Shown here in pieces: positions 45,501 through 57,000 of a stretch of DNA of 64,000 nucleotides. Location of the stretch: assembly GCF_902459465.1 (NCBI RefSeq), contig NC_047073.1:6945036-7009035 (forward strand). The letters run 5' to 3'. Under the pieces are notes generated by a model. That model had not been told where the DNA came from and did no database searches. It was given only the letters and a program-made list of their open reading frames with translations. This DNA comes from Asterias rubens (Eukaryota; Echinodermata; Asteroidea; Forcipulatida; Asteriidae). The position numbers and the translations under genes are program-made. The stretch's first letter is position 1. Each line of letters starts with the position of its first letter.

Positions 45501-45590
45501 CTTAAAACAACATCATGAAAATATTTGGCAGAAAAAACGACAAAAACTTACCAAAAGACTGACCGAATAATTTTTATATCCATAATCCAT
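42529..45590 (-). pseudogene. Spliced DDE transposase-like gene (DxxH family), truncated 3' end
   Basis: Phased exons on the minus strand: ...45194, 44717-44630, 44310-44091, 43862-43334, 43232-42755 and 42632-42529 (TGA). The 5' end is uncertain; a 13-codon ATG exon at 45590-45552 (donor TTG/GTAAGT) is possible. The product has Cys-x2-Cys pairs (CISCGGC, CELCDD), a first putative catalytic Asp in GGDGRADSPGHSAKYGSY and a second in FDVWHIAKG, where D-V-W-H fits the DxxH motif I associate with Kolobok-like transposases. It belongs to a large uncharacterised fish/invertebrate family I recognise by these phrases. The frame ends at a stop just after IRQTSVVF, 12 bases from the right end of the 14.7 kb element, before the C-terminal region where the last acidic residue is expected. 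Likely disabled. Confidence 0.7.
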
Positions 45591-46159
45591 AGCGGGGTCA
45601 ACTAGTGATTTTGAACGTCGCACTTGCTTGGCAACAACCAATCAGCGTGACCCAACCATGTGGGGGTATGGAGCAGCACACGGTACTTACGAGCTGTATA
45701 GTTTGTGCACACACGATGTTCATACAGTACATGTACATGTACATGTACATGCCTGCATGCTGCGCAAGTACCGTGTGTTGCTCCATACCCCCACATGGTT
45801 GGGTCACGCTGATTGGTTGTTGCCAAGCAAGTGCGACGTTCAAAATCACTAGTTGACCCCGCTATGGATTATGGATATATTCGGTCAGTCTTTTGGTAAG
45901 TTTTTGTCGTTTTTTCTGCCAAATATTTTCATGATGTTGTTTTAAGGGTTTCAGATGACGTTGTCATACAATAAAGATCAACTCCATGTGTTTAGAATGT
46001 CTGTCATGATTTTGGAGAGTGGAAAAAAAGGACGAATCTGATCACGAGTCTGGCAAAAACTGGTCAAAACTGCTAGTTACACCGATAATATCAGGCTTGT
46101 GTCGTAACCCTCCGGTCTCCGACCGTCGGGAGGATGGAGGGTTACGATTATCGCAACTA
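45287..46159. repeat. 873 bp near-perfect inverted repeat
   Basis: Arms of ~400 bp (45287-45692 and 45766-46159) are almost identical in inverted orientation, around a ~73-base loop containing ACATGTACATGTACATGTAC. They include a smaller palindrome-like CCTCCATCCTCCCGACGGTC. The inner arms carry CAACCAATCAGCGTGAC in both directions, so CCAAT boxes face both ways. The left arm holds the proposed 5' exon of the 42529-45590 gene; mirrored short frames at 45598-45856 are shadows. Confidence 0.93.
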
Positions 46160-46802
46160 CAAGAGGACTGAGCAACTCTTTCAGGAGCTGAAATTAAATA
46201 ATGATTTTATGATTACTGGGCTGGAAAGTCAGTGTGAAGTTATGTAGCCAACAGCCAGCAAAAAAGATGTGCTGAAAGCTACTTCAACCTTCTAGATGTA
46301 TTTTATTTGTACTATTTAATTAACAGGTTGGAAATAAAAACTACTGTACTATGGTTGGTGCATTTTTTTTTTTTTTTTTTTTTTGAAAATTTCTTGCATC
46401 CTTTAAATTTACCACCAATCAATTAAAAAAAAAATAACAGTTTCATCAAATCTATTAGTTTTCAATCATTAGTTTCAAGGTCTGGTTGGCATTTCCAACA
46501 AACTAAGCGAATTGTGTGCGACTAAAGCTGGCCGCGTATTCCGGGAAATATGAAGAAATAGACCCCATGCAGTAAAAGGTGGTACAATTTTGGTCTCCCA
46601 TCCTTTCTGATTTTAACGAATTTTTTAATCATGTGTAATCAAAATTAAATTGGATTCACATTTCTGAAAGAATGTATCAATGAGCAAATCCAGAGGTTGA
46701 ATAGGAATAATTGGTTGCGTAATAAATTAGTAATTACCCGCCGCAATTAAGACATCATAATACAGACCATAAAAAAACAGCTGATAAAAAACTTGCACTC
46801 AC
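46160..46802. other. Non-coding, poly-T run
   Basis: T21 near 46365-46385 and AT-rich text leading into the satellite. Nothing else recognised. Confidence 0.5.
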
Positions 46803-49800
46803 CCCAAAGTAAATGTACCCTTCATAATGCAAAAAAAGTTTTTTTTTTTTTCAATAATCTTATAGATCATACTTCTGGGCACACTTAGTTTTGGAGGAAG
46901 CTAAATCGGTTCACTAATTAGTACCCAATTAGCCACTTGAAGACACGCCTTTTTTCACCATACGTTAACCATATAGCACCTGTACAGTCATCATACTTTT
47001 AAGACTGCCTTCACAGTAAAGTAAATGTACCCTTCATGATACCGAAAAAGTGGAATTTTATTCCATTATCTAATAGAACATACTTCTGGGCACACTTAAT
47101 TTTGGAGGAAGCTAAATCGGTTCACTAATTAGTACCTAATTAGCCAGTTGAAGACACGCCTTTTTCTACTTTACGTTAACCATGTAGCACCTACACAGTC
47201 ATCTTATTTTTAAGACTGCCTTCACGGTAAAGTAAATGTACCCTTCATGTTGAATAAAAAGTGGAATTTTATTACATAATCTGATAGACCATATCACTGG
47301 GCACACTTAATTTTGGAGGAAGCTAAATCGGTTTACTAATTAGTACCTAATTAGCCAGTTGAAAACACGCCTTTTTCTACTATACGTTAACCGTATAGCA
47401 CCTGCACAGTCATCTTAATTTTAAGAATGCCTTCACGGTAAAGTAAATGTACCCCTCATGTTGGATAAAAAGTGGAATTTTATTACATAATCTGATAGAC
47501 CATACCTCTGGGCACACTTAATTTTGGAGGAAGCTAAATCGGTTCACTAATTAGTACCTAATTAGCCAGTTGAAAACACGCCTTTTTCTACGATACGTTA
47601 ACAAGATAGCACCTGCACAGTCATCTTAATTTTAAGAATGCCTTCACGGTAAAGTAAATGTACCCTTCATGATACCGAAAAAGTCGAATTTTATTCCATT
47701 ATCTAATAGAACATGCTTCTGGGCGCACTTAATTTTGGAGGAAGCTAAATCGGTTCACTAATTAGTACCTAATTAGCCAGTTGAAAACACGCCTTTTTCT
47801 ACCATACGTTAACCGTATAGCACCTGCACAGTCATCTTAATTTTAAGAATGCCTTCACGGTAAAGTAAATGTACCCCTCATGTTGGATAAAAAGTGGAAT
47901 TTTATTCCATTATCTAATAGAACATACTTCTGGGCACACTTAATTTTGGAGGAAGCTAAATCGGTTCACTAATTAGTACCTAATTAGCCGTTTGAAGACA
48001 CGCCTTTTTCTACCATACGTTAACCGTATAGCACCTGCACAGTCATCTTGAACTTAAGAATGCCTTCACGGTAAAGTAAATGTACCCCTCATGTTGGATA
48101 AAAAGTGGAATTTTATTCCATTATCTAATAGAACATACTTCTGGGCACACTTAATTTTGAAAGGAAGCTAAATCGGTTCACTAATTAGTACCTAATTAGC
48201 CGTTTGAAGACACGCCTTTTTCTACCATACGTTAACCGTATAGCACCTGCACAGTCATCTTAATTTTAAGAATGCCTTCACGGTAAAGTAAATGTACCCC
48301 TCATGTTGGATAAAAAGTGGAATTTTATTCCATTATCTAATAGAACATACTTTCTGGGCACACTTAATTTTGGAGGAAGCTAAATCGGTTCACTAATTAG
48401 TACCTAATTAGCCGTTTGAAGACACGCCTTTTTCTACCATACGTTAACCGTCTATAGCACCTGCACAGTCATCTTAATTTTAAGAATGCCTTCACGGTAA
48501 AGTAAATGTACCCCTCATGTTGGATAAAAAGTGGAATTTTATTCCATTATCTAATAGAACATACTTCTGGGCACACTTAATTTTGGAGGAAGCTAAATCG
48601 GTTCACTAATTAGTACCTAATTAGCCGTTTGAAGACACGCCTTTTTCTACCATACGTTAACCGTATAGCACCTGCACAGTCATCTTAATTTTAAGAATGC
48701 CTTCACGGTAAAGTAAATGTACCCCTCATGTTGGATAAAAAGTGGAATTTTATTCTATTATCTAATAGAACATACTTCTGGGCACACTTAATTTTGGAGG
48801 AAGCTAAATCGGTTCACTAATTAGTACCTAATTAGCCGTTTGAAGACACGCCTTTTTCTACCATACGTTAACCGTATAGCACCTAGACAGTCATCTTAAT
48901 TTTAAGAATGCCTTCACGGTAAAGTAAATGTACCCCTCATGTTGGATAAAAAATGGAATTTTATTCTATTATCTAATAGAACATACTTCTGGGCACACTT
49001 AATTTTGGAGGAAGCTAAATCGGTTCACTAATTAGTACCTAATTAGCCGTTTGAAAACACGCCTTTTTCTACTATACGTTAACCGTATAGCACCTACACA
49101 GTCATCTTAATTTTAAGAATGCCTTCACGGTAAAGTAAATGTACCCCTCATATTGGATAAAAAGTGGAATTTTATTACATAATCTGATAGACCATATCAC
49201 TGGGCACACTTAATTTTGGAGGAAGCTAAATCGGTTTACTAATTAGTACCTAATTAGCCAGTTGAAAACACGCCTTTTTCTACTATACGTTAACCGTATA
49301 GCACCTGCACAGTCGTCTTAATTTTAAGAATGCCTTCACGGTAAAGTAAATGTACCCCTCATGTTGGATAAAAAGTGGAATTTTATTACATAATCTGATA
49401 GACCATACCTCTGGGCACACTTAATTTTGGAGGAAGCTAAATCAGTTCACTAATTAGTACCTAATTAGCCAGTTGAAAACACGCCTTTTTCTACGATACG
49501 TTAACAAGATAGCACCTGCACAGTCATCTTAATTTTAAGAATGCCTTCACGGTAAAGTAAATGTACCCTTCATGATACCGAAAAAGTCGAATTTTATTCC
49601 ATTATCTAATAGAACATGCTTCTGGGCGCACTTAATTTTGGAGGAAGCTAAATCGGTTTACTAATTAGTACCTAATTAGCCAGTTGAAAACACGCCTTTT
49701 TCTACCATACGTTAACCGTATAGCACCTGCACAGTCATCTTGAACTTAAGAATGCCTTCACGGTAAAGTAAATGTACCCCTCATGTTGGATAAAAAGTGG

Positions 49801-51733
49801 AATTTTATTCCATTATCTAATAGAACATACTTCTGGGCACACTTAATTTTGAAAGGAAGCTAAATCGGTTCACTAATTAGTACCTAATTAGCCGTTTGAA
49901 GACACGCCTTTTTCTACCATACGTTAATCGTATAGCACCTGCACAGTCATCTTAATTTTAAGAATGCCTTCACGGTAAAGTAAATGTACCCCTCATGTTG
50001 GATAAAAAGTGGAATTTTATTCTGTTATCTAATAGAACATACTTCTGGGCACACTTAATTTTGGAGGAAGCTAAATCGGTTCACTAATTAGTACCTAATT
50101 AGCCGTTTGAAGACACGCATTTTTCTACCATACGTTAACCGTATAGCACCTGCACAGTCATCTTAATTTTAAGAATGCCTTCACGGTAAAGTAAATGTAC
50201 CCCTCATGTTGGATAAAAAGTGGAATTTTATTCTGTTATCTAATAGAACATACTTCTGGGCACACTTAATTTTGGAGGAAGCTAAATCGGTTTACTAATT
50301 AGTACCTAACTAGCCGTTTGAAAACACGCCTTTTTCTACTATACGTTAACCGTATAGCACCTACACAGTCATCTTAATTTTAAGAATGCCTTCACGGTAA
50401 AGTAAATGTACCCCTCATATTGGATAAAAAGTGGAATTTTATTACATAATCTGATAGACCATACCTCTGGGCACACTTAATTTTGGAGGAAGCTAAATCG
50501 GTTAACTAATTAGTACCTAATTAGCCAGTTGAAAACACGCCTTTTTCTACTATACGTTAACCGTATAGCACCTGCACAGTCGTCTTAATTTTAAGAATGC
50601 CTTCACGGTAAAGCTAAATCGGTTCACTAATTAGTACCTAATTAGCCGTTTGAAGACACGCATTTTTCTACCATACGTTAACCGTATAGCACCTGCACAG
50701 TCATCTTAATTTTAAGAATGCCTTCACGGTAAAGTAAATGTACCCCTCATGTTGGATAAAAAGTGGAATTTTATTCTATTATCTAATAGAACATACTTCT
50801 GGGCACACTTAATTTTGGAGGAAGCTAAATCGGTTTACTAATTAGTACCTAACTAGCCGTTTGAAAACACGCCTTTTTCTACTATACGTTAACCGTATAG
50901 CACCTACACAGTCATCTTAATTTTAAGAATGCCTTCACGGTAAAGTAAATGTACCCCTCATATTGGATAAAAAGTGGAATTTTATTACATAATCTGATAG
51001 ACCATACCTCTGGGCACACTTAATTTTGGAGGAAGCTAAATCGGTTAACTAATTAGTACCTAATTAGCCGTTTGAAGACACGCCTTTTTATACCATACGT
51101 TAACCGTATAGCACCTGCACAGTCTTCTTAATTTTAAGAATGCCTTCACGGTAAAGTAAATGTACCCTTCATGTTGAATAAAAAGTGGAATTTTATTATC
51201 AAATCTGATAGACCATACCTCTGGGCACACTTAATTTTGGAGGAAGCTAAATCGGTTCACTAATTAGTACCTAACTAGCCGTTTAAAAACACGCCTTTTT
51301 CTACTATACGTTAACCGTATAGCACCTGCACAGTCATCTTAATTTTAAGAATGCCTTCACGGTAAAGTTAATGTACCCCTCATGTTGGATAAAAAGTGGA
51401 ATTTTATTCCATTATCTAATATAACACACTTTTGGGCACACTTAATTTTGGAGGAAGCTAAATCGGTTCACTAATTAGTACCTAACTAGCCGTTTGAAAA
51501 CACGCCTTTTTCTTCGCTATACGTTAACCGTATAGCACCTGCACAGTCATCTTAATTTTAAGAATGCCTTCACGGTAAAGTAAATGTACCCTTCATGTTG
51601 AATAAAAAGTGGAATTTTATTATCAAATCTGATAGACCATACCTCTGGGCACACTTAATTTTGGAGGAAGCTAAATCGGTTCACTAATTAGTACCTAACT
51701 AGCCAGTTGAAGACACGCCTTTTTCTACCATAC
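46803..51733 (+). repeat. 211 bp satellite array, left block (~23 units)
   Basis: Units carry CTTCACGGTAAAGTAAATGT, CTGGGCACACTTAATTTTGG, CTAATTAGTACCTAATTAGC and TACGTTAACCGTATAGCACC in fixed order; starts at 47220, 47431, 47642 and 47853 give a 211-base period. Edge units near 46803 are most diverged. A variant with GATACCGAAAAAGTCGAATT occurs at 47671 and 49574 (1903 apart), indicating a ~9-unit higher-order repeat. One unit is shortened at 50613 by a direct AAAG/CTAAATCGG fusion. Confidence 0.95.
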
Positions 51734-52187
51734 TGTGACGTGAGACGGAGTTCACGTCTATTTTGTCTCATTTAATTATTGTGTATTTCTCCCTAAACAA
51801 GTAGAAAACTTACCTTTGAGATGTAAAATTTAATTCATGTAAAAACAAGTGATATAGATCCGTACAATTCTCATAGATTACTTTAGTTCTATGCGACGAG
51901 ATGATCGTTGTATGGGCGCCGACATTGCACACTCAGTTCATTAATATTCATTAGGTCTAGGACTCGTGATTCGTCATACCAAATAAGGGAGACGCTGTTA
52001 GGACTTTCTTTCCTTAAATTAAGCTTGTAAAAGTGCAGAAAGACCTGGGGTTATTCATAAATAAGTTCACAATCATTACTTGTCTTAATCTCGATTTATA
52101 AAACCTTACAACTTTCCTTTTATTAAGGGTTTTATTGCAAATGTTGTCTGCTTTTTTCGTAGCGCGCGAATCCTATTTTGCGTTCAG

Positions 52188-52284
52188 CCAATCAAAAGGC
52201 GGTAAGAAATTCGCGGCCTATATAAAGGGAAAGTTTTACAATGTATGTTCAGTTGCTGTAATAGAAGCTGTCCTAAATTATCAG
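52188..52284 (+). promoter_or_regulatory. CCAAT/TATA promoter-like region and leader
   Basis: CCAAT at 52188, TATATAAA at 52219, then a 35-base segment (52250-52284, CAGTTGCTGTAATAGAAGCT...) ending TATCAG/GTTAGT. The same 35 bases recur exactly at 52576-52610 followed by GTATGG, so two donors or two leader copies are possible. Spacing from TATA (~28) fits transcription starting near 52250. Confidence 0.55.
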
Positions 52285-52615
52285 GTTAGTGTTGGTTTGC
52301 TTATAACTTGAAATGAAATGCACCCAAAATGATTTATTTACGACAAAATGTTTGACGATTGCTGGAAATTATAGTGTCATATTATTTTACATCTCAACAC
52401 TCAATATAAAAGATTTGTGGCTTTTTGTGTGCTGTATTTTACGTGAATATTGCTTAAATAAATCTCTCTTTATAAATATTGTGTGCTGAATTATAGGATA
52501 TTTTGGGCCACTCTTTACTGAATATCAGGAGAAAATTATCGGGTTATTGTGCATAAATTATGCTAATTATTTAGTCAGTTGCTGTAATAGAAGCTGTCCT
52601 AAATTATCAGGTATG

Positions 52616-53710
52616 GGGACAGTGGCAGCAACTCACTCACTCACCCTTAAGTACGGACTCCGCATTTGGAGTTACTCAGCAACCGACTCCGCATTGCGAG
52701 TCGTAATATCAACTATATGCTTTGGGGCCGAACGTTAATTTATATACAATGTATCAACTCTGCATCGAGTCATTTAGCTACTATGGGGTCGGCGAAGCCA
52801 CAGTATAAATCCAGCCGGGGGCTGAAGGTATAGCTTAGGCTAATACTCGTCATAATGACTCCGCATCAGTATCATTAACTACTATGGGGTCGGCGGAGCC
52901 ACAGTATAAATCCAGCCGGGGGCTGAAGGTATAGCTTAGGCTAATACTCGTCAGTAATGACTCCGCATCAATATTAACTACTATGGGGTCGGCGGAGTCA
53001 CAGGATAGTTGCAGGCGGGGCTGATACTCGTCATAACTTGACCCGCATCGGTATTATTATAACTACTTGTTTAACGGCTCAGGGAGTCAAGGTTTAATTC
53101 CAGTCAGGGACTGAAGGTGGAGCTTGGAGCTACTACGCGTTTAACGACTCGGGGAGTCAAGGTTTATTCCAGCCTGGGGCTGAAGGTATATTAGTTATCA
53201 TAGAAACTATTAGTACTCGTCTTTTACTCCGCATTTTGAGTCAGACTAGATGATTCGGCGGAGTAAACACAGTTAATGGAAAGGGGATCGGCACTAGCCA
53301 TCTATAACCAGTCCAAGAACTAGAAGAGAGTAATCCCAGCAAGGAGCTGATAGTAATATGAGTCAAGGTTTAATTCCAGTCAGGGACTGGGTGAAGGTGG
53401 AGCTTGGAGCTACTACGCGTTTAACGACTCGGGGAGTCAAGGTTTAATTCCAGTCAGGGACTGAAGGTGGAGCTTGGAGCTACTACGCGTTTAACGACTC
53501 GGGGAGTCAAGGTTTATTCCAGCCTGGGGCTGAAGGTATATTAGTTATCATAGAAACTATTAGTACTCGTCATTTACTCCGCATTTTGAGTCAGACTAGA
53601 TGATTCGGCGGAGTAAACACAGTTAATGGAAAGGGGATCGGCACTAGCCATCTATAACCAGTCCAAGAACTAGAAGAGAGTAATCCCAGCGAGGAGCTGA
53701 TAATAATATG
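52616..53710 (+). repeat. GACTC-rich tandem repeats inside the 2.29 kb element
   Basis: An ~113 bp repeat (ACTATGGGGTCGGCGGAGCC...CTCGTCATAATGACTCCGCA) occurs about three times from 52780. A ~350 bp repeat spans about 53080-53360 and 53440-53710 (GCACTAGCCATCTATAACC at 53291 and 53641). GACTCCGCA and its complement punctuate both. Confidence 0.85.
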
Positions 53711-54027
53711 GGCGGAGTAACACGTCCTACACTTAGTGTGTGCCAGTGGTTTTTATTATAAATGATGTAAATAGAGAGACGTCTCACAGCAGTTTCAGAG
53801 TTAATAATTTTGATGGTTTTATGAGTTAAATAAATAATTGTTGAAACTGTTAGACATGTGTCAATTCCAAGTTTTTGAGTCCATTTCTTCACTTAATAAT
53901 TGTAAGCTGCCTGGTTATATATTTTAGCCCAACGGACTTGGGGAAGTTAAATTTATTTGTATCACGGTGTTAAGTGGTAGGAGATACTGTAGAGAGAGAC
54001 AGCGCCCCCACCGACCGCCGCGTCACA

Positions 54028-57000
54028 ATACGTTAACCGTATAGCACCTGCACAGTCATCTTAATTTTAAGAATGCCTTCACGGTAAAGTAAATGTACCC
54101 CTCATGTTGGATAAAAAGTGGAATTTTATTCCATTATCTAATAGAACATACTTCTGGGCACACTTAATTTTGGAGGAAGCTAAATCGGTTCACTAATTAG
54201 TACCTAATTAGCCGTTTGAAGACACGCCTTTTTCTACCATACGTTAACCGTATAGCACCTGCACAGTCATCTTAATTTTAAGAATGCCTTCACGGTAAAG
54301 TAAATGTACCCCTCATGTTGAATAAAAAGTGGAATTTTATTATCAAATCTAATAGACCATACCTCTGGGCACACTTAATTTTGGATGAAGCTAAATCGGT
54401 TCACTAATTAGTACCTAACTAGCCGTTTGAAGACACGCCTTTTTCTACTATACGTTAACCGTATAGCACCTACACAGTCATCTTAATTTTAAGAATGCCT
54501 TCACGGTAAAGTAAATGTACCCCTCATGTTGAATAAAAAGTGGAATTTTATTCCATTATCTAATAGAACATACTTCTGGGCACACTTAATTTTGGAGGAA
54601 GCTAAATCGGTTCACTAATTAGTACCTAATTAGCCAGTTGAAAACACGCCTTTTTCTACCATACGTTAACCGTATAGCACCTGCACAGTCATCTTAATTT
54701 TAAGAATGCCTTCACGGTAAAGTAAATGTACCCTTCATGTTGAATAAAAAGTGGAATTTTATTATCAAATCTGATAGACCATACCTCTGGGCACACTTAA
54801 TTTTGGATGAAGCTAAATCGGTTCACTAATTAGTACCTAACTAGCCGTTTGAAAACACGCCTTTTTCTACTATACGTTAACCGTATAGCACCTACACAGT
54901 CATCTTAATTTTAAGAATGCCTTCACGGTAAAGTAAATGTACCCCTCATATTGGATAAAAAGTGGAATTTTATTACATAATCTGATAGACCATACCTCTG
55001 GGCACACTTAACTTTGGAGGAAGCTAAATCGGTTCACTAATTATTACCTAATTAGCCGTTTGAAGACACGCCTTTTTCTACCATACGTTAACCGTATAGC
55101 ACCTGCACAGTCATCTTAATTTTAAGAATGCCTTCACGGTAAAGTAAATGTACCCTTCATGTTGAATAAAAAGTGGAATTTTATTATCAAATCTGATAGA
55201 CCATACCTCTGGGCACACTTAATTTTGGATGAAGCTAAATCGGTTCACTAATTAGTACCTAACTAGCCGTTTGAAAACACGCCTTTTTCTACTATACGTT
55301 AACCGTATAGCACCTACACAGTCATCTTAATTTTAAGAATGCCTTCACGGTAAAGTTAATGTACCCCTCATGTTGGATAAAAAGTGGAATTTTATTCCAT
55401 TATCTAATATAACATACTTCTGGGCACACTTAATTTTGGAGGAAGCTAAATCGGTTCACTAATTAGTACCTAACTAGCCGTTTGAAAACACGCCTTTTTC
55501 TACTATACGTTAACCGTATAGCACCTGCACAGTCATCTTAATTTTAAGAATGCCTTCACGGTAAAGTAAATGTACCCTTCATGTTGAATAAAAAGTGGAA
55601 TTTTATTATCAAATCTGATAGACCATACCTCTGGGCACACTTAATTTTGGAGGAAGCTAAATCGGTTAACTAATTAGTACCTAACTAGCCGTTTAAAAAC
55701 ACGCCTTTTTCTACTATACGTTAACCGTATGCACCTGCACAGTCATCTTAATTTTAAGAATGCCTTCACGGTAAAGTAAATGTACCCCTCATGTTGGATA
55801 AAAAGTGGAATCTTATTCCATTATCTAATAGAACATACTTCTGGGCACACTTAATTTTGGAGGAAGCTAAATCGGTTCACTGATTAGTACCTAATTAGGC
55901 GTTTGAAGACACGCCTTTTTCTACCATACGTTAACCGTATAGCACCTGCACAGTCATCTTAATTTTAAGAATGCCTTCACGGTAAAGTAAATGTACCCCT
56001 CATATTGGATAAAAAGTGGAATTTCATTCTATTATCTAATAGAACATACTTCTGGGCACACTTAATTTCGGAGGAAGCTAAATCAGTTCACTAATTAGTA
56101 CCTAATTAGCCGTTTGAAGACACGCATTTTTCTACCATACGTTAACCGTATAGCACCTGCACAGTCATCTTAATTTTAAGAATGCCTTCACGGTAAAGTA
56201 AATGTACCCCTCATGTTGGATAAAAAGTGGAATTTTATTCTATTATCTAATAGAACATACTTCTGGGCACACTTAGTTTTTGAGGAAGCTAAATCGGTTC
56301 ACTAATTAGTACCTAATTAACTGTTTGAAGACACGCCTTTTTCTACCATACGTTAACCGTCTAGCACCTGCACAGTCATCTTAATTTTAAGAATGCCTTC
56401 ACGGTAAAGTAAATGTACCCCTCATGTTGAATAAAAAGTGGAATTTTATTCCATTATCTAATAGAACATACTTCTGGGCACACTTAATTTTGGAGGAAGC
56501 TAAATCGGTTCACTAATTAGTACCTAATTAGCCGTTTGAAGACACGCCTTTTTCTACCATACGTTAACCGTATAGCACCTGCACAGTCATCTTAATTTTA
56601 AGAATGCCTTCACGGTAAAGTAAATGTACCCTTCATGTTGAATAAAAAGTGGAATTTTATTATCAAATCTGATAGACCATACCTCTGGGCACACTTAATT
56701 TTGGATGAAGCTAAATCGGTTCACTAATTAGTACCTAACTAGCCGTTTGAAAACACGCCTTTTTCTACTATACATTAACCGTATAGCACCTACACAGTCA
56801 TCTTAATTTTAAGAATGCCTTCACGGTAAAGTAAATGTACCCCTCATATTGGATAAAAAGTGGAATTTTATTACATAATCTGATAGACCATACCTCTGGG
56901 CACACTTAACTTTGGAGGAAGCTAAATCGGTTCACTAATTATTACCTAATTAGCCGTTTGAAGACACGCCTTTTTCTACCATACGTTAACCGTATAGCAC

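Larger units (their letters stand above)
51734..54027 (+). mobile_element. 2.29 kb TG...CA insertion in satellite (solo-LTR-like)
   Basis: Starts TGTGACGTGAGACGG and ends CCGCGTCACA (7-bp inverted ends TGTGACG). Satellite ATAC is duplicated at 51730-51733 and 54028-54031; removing the element restores CTACCATACGTTAACC. The interior has a CCAAT/TATA promoter-like region, a splice donor and GACTC-rich repeats but no credible frame. TG...CA ends with a 4-bp duplication fit a long solo LTR; a non-autonomous DNA transposon with short TIRs is the alternative. Confidence 0.8.

Noticed and set aside
45598-45856. Paired ORFs on both strands
   Set aside because: Mirror images produced by the palindrome.
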